Translations under genes and position numbers: made by a program
Part shown: piece after piece, positions 62,729 to 64,000 of the stretch
Layout: each line of letters begins with the position of its first letter
How positions within the stretch are numbered: the first letter of the stretch is position 1
Assembly (NCBI RefSeq): GCF_000153185.1
Contig: NZ_CH724150.1
Span: 256,915 to 320,914 of the forward strand
DNA: 64,000 nt
Direction: 5' to 3'
Source: Reinekea blandensis MED297
GTDB taxonomy: Bacteria; Pseudomonadota; Gammaproteobacteria; Pseudomonadales; Natronospirillaceae
Notes under the pieces: generated by a model
Told to the model about the DNA's origin: nothing
Seen by the model: the letters and a program-made list of their open reading frames with translations, nothing else
The model's database searches: none

Positions 62729-63687
62729 TGCATTCCTCTCAAACCTAACCACTGCCAGGTTAATTCTTCGGCCATCAGCTGAACATTCAGGTTAGCTTGA
62801 CGCTGTAGCCCCAGCCGCTTCTCAACAATATAGTCTCGAAAACCAAATAGTGAAACGGGCTCGAGCTGACGTAAAATGTTCATCATCGTCGGTGAAACCG
62901 CATCACTTTGACTATTAGGGTTTTGCTGAGTGCGCAGTGCAGTATCAACCCACAGCATCGCCTGTTCCAGTACTTGAGACAACTCCTGCTTCGCCAGAAA
63001 TTGACTCAGTTCCGTAAACGACTGATTCTCAACAAATTTTCGTTCAACTTCAAACCAGGTGTCAATCTGTTCTTGAGTCAGATCCAGAGCATCTAGCGGA
63101 CGACCCGAGACCATACTCAGCAACACATCAACCGGCTGATTGAGCTGATTGTGAGCCGACAAATAAGACAAGGCATCGCTCCGTTCCGGTTGCGCCAGTT
63201 GCACGATACGACAACGTGATCGTACGGTTGGCAGCAATCGGGCCATTTGTGCCGCCTGAACGAGTAAGAAGGTGTTTTCAGGCGGCTCTTCCAATACTTT
63301 TAACAGAGCATTGGCCGCATTCACATTCATAGTTTCCGCAGATTTCAACCAAACGACCTTATTTCCGCCCTGCTGGGCGGTTTCTGTCGCGCGACGAATA
63401 ACCTCTCGGATGGCTTCAACCTTAATGGTCTGACTTTTGCCCTCAGGTTCAACGACTTTCAGATCCGGATGATGACCAGACGCTATCAACAGGCACGATT
63501 TACAGCGCCCACAGGGTTGATTCGCTTTGTCTAAGCACAGCAGCCTTTGCGCCAGGTTTGTGCTGAACAGGTTGGCCCCATTTCCAGGATGACCGACCAA
63601 CAATAAACCATGCGGTAAACGGCCCTCGATAAACTGTTGCGACAAAGCACTCATTGTCGGTGTTAGCCAGGTTGGCAACTCAGGCAT
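62725..63687 (-). CDS. holB: DNA polymerase III subunit delta prime
   Basis: This 320-residue clamp-loader subunit has the start LPHGLLLVGHPGNGANLFSTNLAQRLLC (P-loop degenerate, normal for delta prime). A zinc site CxxCxxC (CGRCKSC) with a further Cys lies around 52-70, and KVVWLKSAETMNVNAANALLKVLEEPPENTFLLV and LLPTVRSRCR follow. It overlaps tmk by eight bases. Confidence 0.92.
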   Translation of the reverse strand: MPELPTWLTPTMSALSQQFIEGRLPHGLLLVGHPGNGANLFSTNLAQRLLCLDKANQPCGRCKSCLLIASGHHPDLKVVEPEGKSQTIKVEAIREVIRRATETAQQGGNKVVWLKSAETMNVNAANALLKVLEEPPENTFLLVQAAQMARLLPTVRSRCRIVQLAQPERSDALSYLSAHNQLNQPVDVLLSMVSGRPLDALDLTQEQIDTWFEVERKFVENQSFTELSQFLAKQELSQVLEQAMLWVDTALRTQQNPNSQSDAVSPTMMNILRQLEPVSLFGFRDYIVEKRLGLQRQANLNVQLMAEELTWQWLGLRGMQ

Positions 63688-64000
63688 AACGAGCCTCCAG
63701 GGCCTGAATCAGCTGTTCACTGACCGCTTCAACCGTTTGCGACGCATCCAATCGGACAAACCGCTGCGGCTGTTGAAGTGCTCGCTGTTCGTAGGCGGCT
63801 CTGGCGCGATTAAAAAATGACAACGCCTCCTGTTCAATACGATCCAATGAACCACGAGCCCGGGCTCGATTGAGGCCGGTTTGCGCATCGCAGTCGAACC
63901 AGAAGGTGGTATCGGGCTGAAAACCACCCAAAACCAGCTGTTCCAACTGCTGAATATAGTTTGCCCCGAGCGAGCGACCTCCTCCCTGATAGGCATAGGT
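63680..64000 (-). CDS. tmk: Thymidylate kinase, 5' part cut by window
   Basis: The last 106 codons are inside the window, in frame to the edge. The LID region reads AYQGGGRSLG, then NYIQQLEQLVLGG and FWFDCDAQTGLNRARARGSLDRIEQEALSFFNRARAAY, which are all Tmk features. It phosphorylates dTMP. Neighbour holB in the same operon is the usual bacterial arrangement. Confidence 0.9.
   Translation of the reverse strand, partial: TYAYQGGGRSLGANYIQQLEQLVLGGFQPDTTFWFDCDAQTGLNRARARGSLDRIEQEALSFFNRARAAYEQRALQQPQRFVRLDASQTVEAVSEQLIQALEARYA

Noticed and set aside
1-64000. tRNA, rRNA and CRISPR features
   Set aside because: I looked for cloverleaf-type repeats, conserved rRNA stretches and regularly spaced repeats and found none that I could support by eye.

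Overview
The window looks like a chromosome segment of a marine, heterotrophic gammaproteobacterium, perhaps from the Oceanospirillales/Saccharospirillaceae area. This is inferred from gene content (yejABEF, type II secretion, gor, ETF/ETF-QO, tmk-holB-pilZ order, a secreted beta-glucanase with two CBM6 modules) and a mid-range GC content. It is not based on any search. No rRNA, tRNA or CRISPR array was seen. Most genes lie on the minus strand in tightly overlapping operons.

Layout: 1-6 kb holds the end of a GcvR-like ACT regulator and a complete yejABEF peptide/opine-type ABC importer. At 6.2-8.2 kb a MarR regulator overlaps a DHA2 (EmrB-like) efflux pump. A small membrane-anchored protein and a lipoprotein with tandemly duplicated PPC-like modules follow (8.4-10.2 kb).

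The accessory region is 10.2-14.5 kb. It contains an AT-rich orphan gene and then a compact element whose 18-bp direct repeats are exactly 2,800 bp apart (11516-11533 and 14316-14333). The element carries a ribbon-helix-helix-like gene, a hairpin-rich non-coding region, an XRE repressor, a divergent gene for a filamentous-phage-type (II/X family) replication initiator and one further small gene. It has no capsid, morphogenesis or integrase gene. The layout is that of an RS1/TLC-like inovirus satellite or a degenerate filamentous prophage. The right end is a perfect palindrome with an 11-6-11 arrangement reminiscent of XerCD sites. This is the best candidate for something undescribed.

The region 14.5-20.5 kb holds a lipoprotein, an aldo/keto reductase, a MalY/PatB lyase overlapping a DUF3737 gene, a Tat-type flavodoxin-fold oxidoreductase and a Cys-nucleophile hydrolase. 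The region 20.8-24.9 kb holds a histidine kinase and its overlapping REC-DUF3369-degenerate GGDEF-EAL partner. The region 25.1-34.1 kb holds two alpha/beta hydrolases, a complete HAAT-type (liv-like) ABC importer, an acyl-CoA synthetase and a TetR regulator, which look like one carboxylate uptake and activation operon. At 34.4-36.1 kb is the GH16 enzyme, with a LacI-family-type operator upstream. The region 36.1-43.1 kb holds a MatP-like DNA-binding protein flanked by two matching short inverted repeats, a NarL-type two-component pair, a phosphatase, a lone tyrosine recombinase, glutathione reductase and a GNAT protein.

The region 43.3-50.8 kb is a type II secretion operon (gspE to gspM, without gspC and gspD). 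It is followed by a membrane kinase-like protein that has lost its phospho-acceptor histidine, a PstS-like/OmpA fusion, a stand-alone LysR DNA-binding domain, a MOSC protein and a BicA-like SulP transporter. The final part holds etfBA divergent from etf-QO, then DUF1285, TetR, PilZ, holB and a truncated tmk at the right edge.
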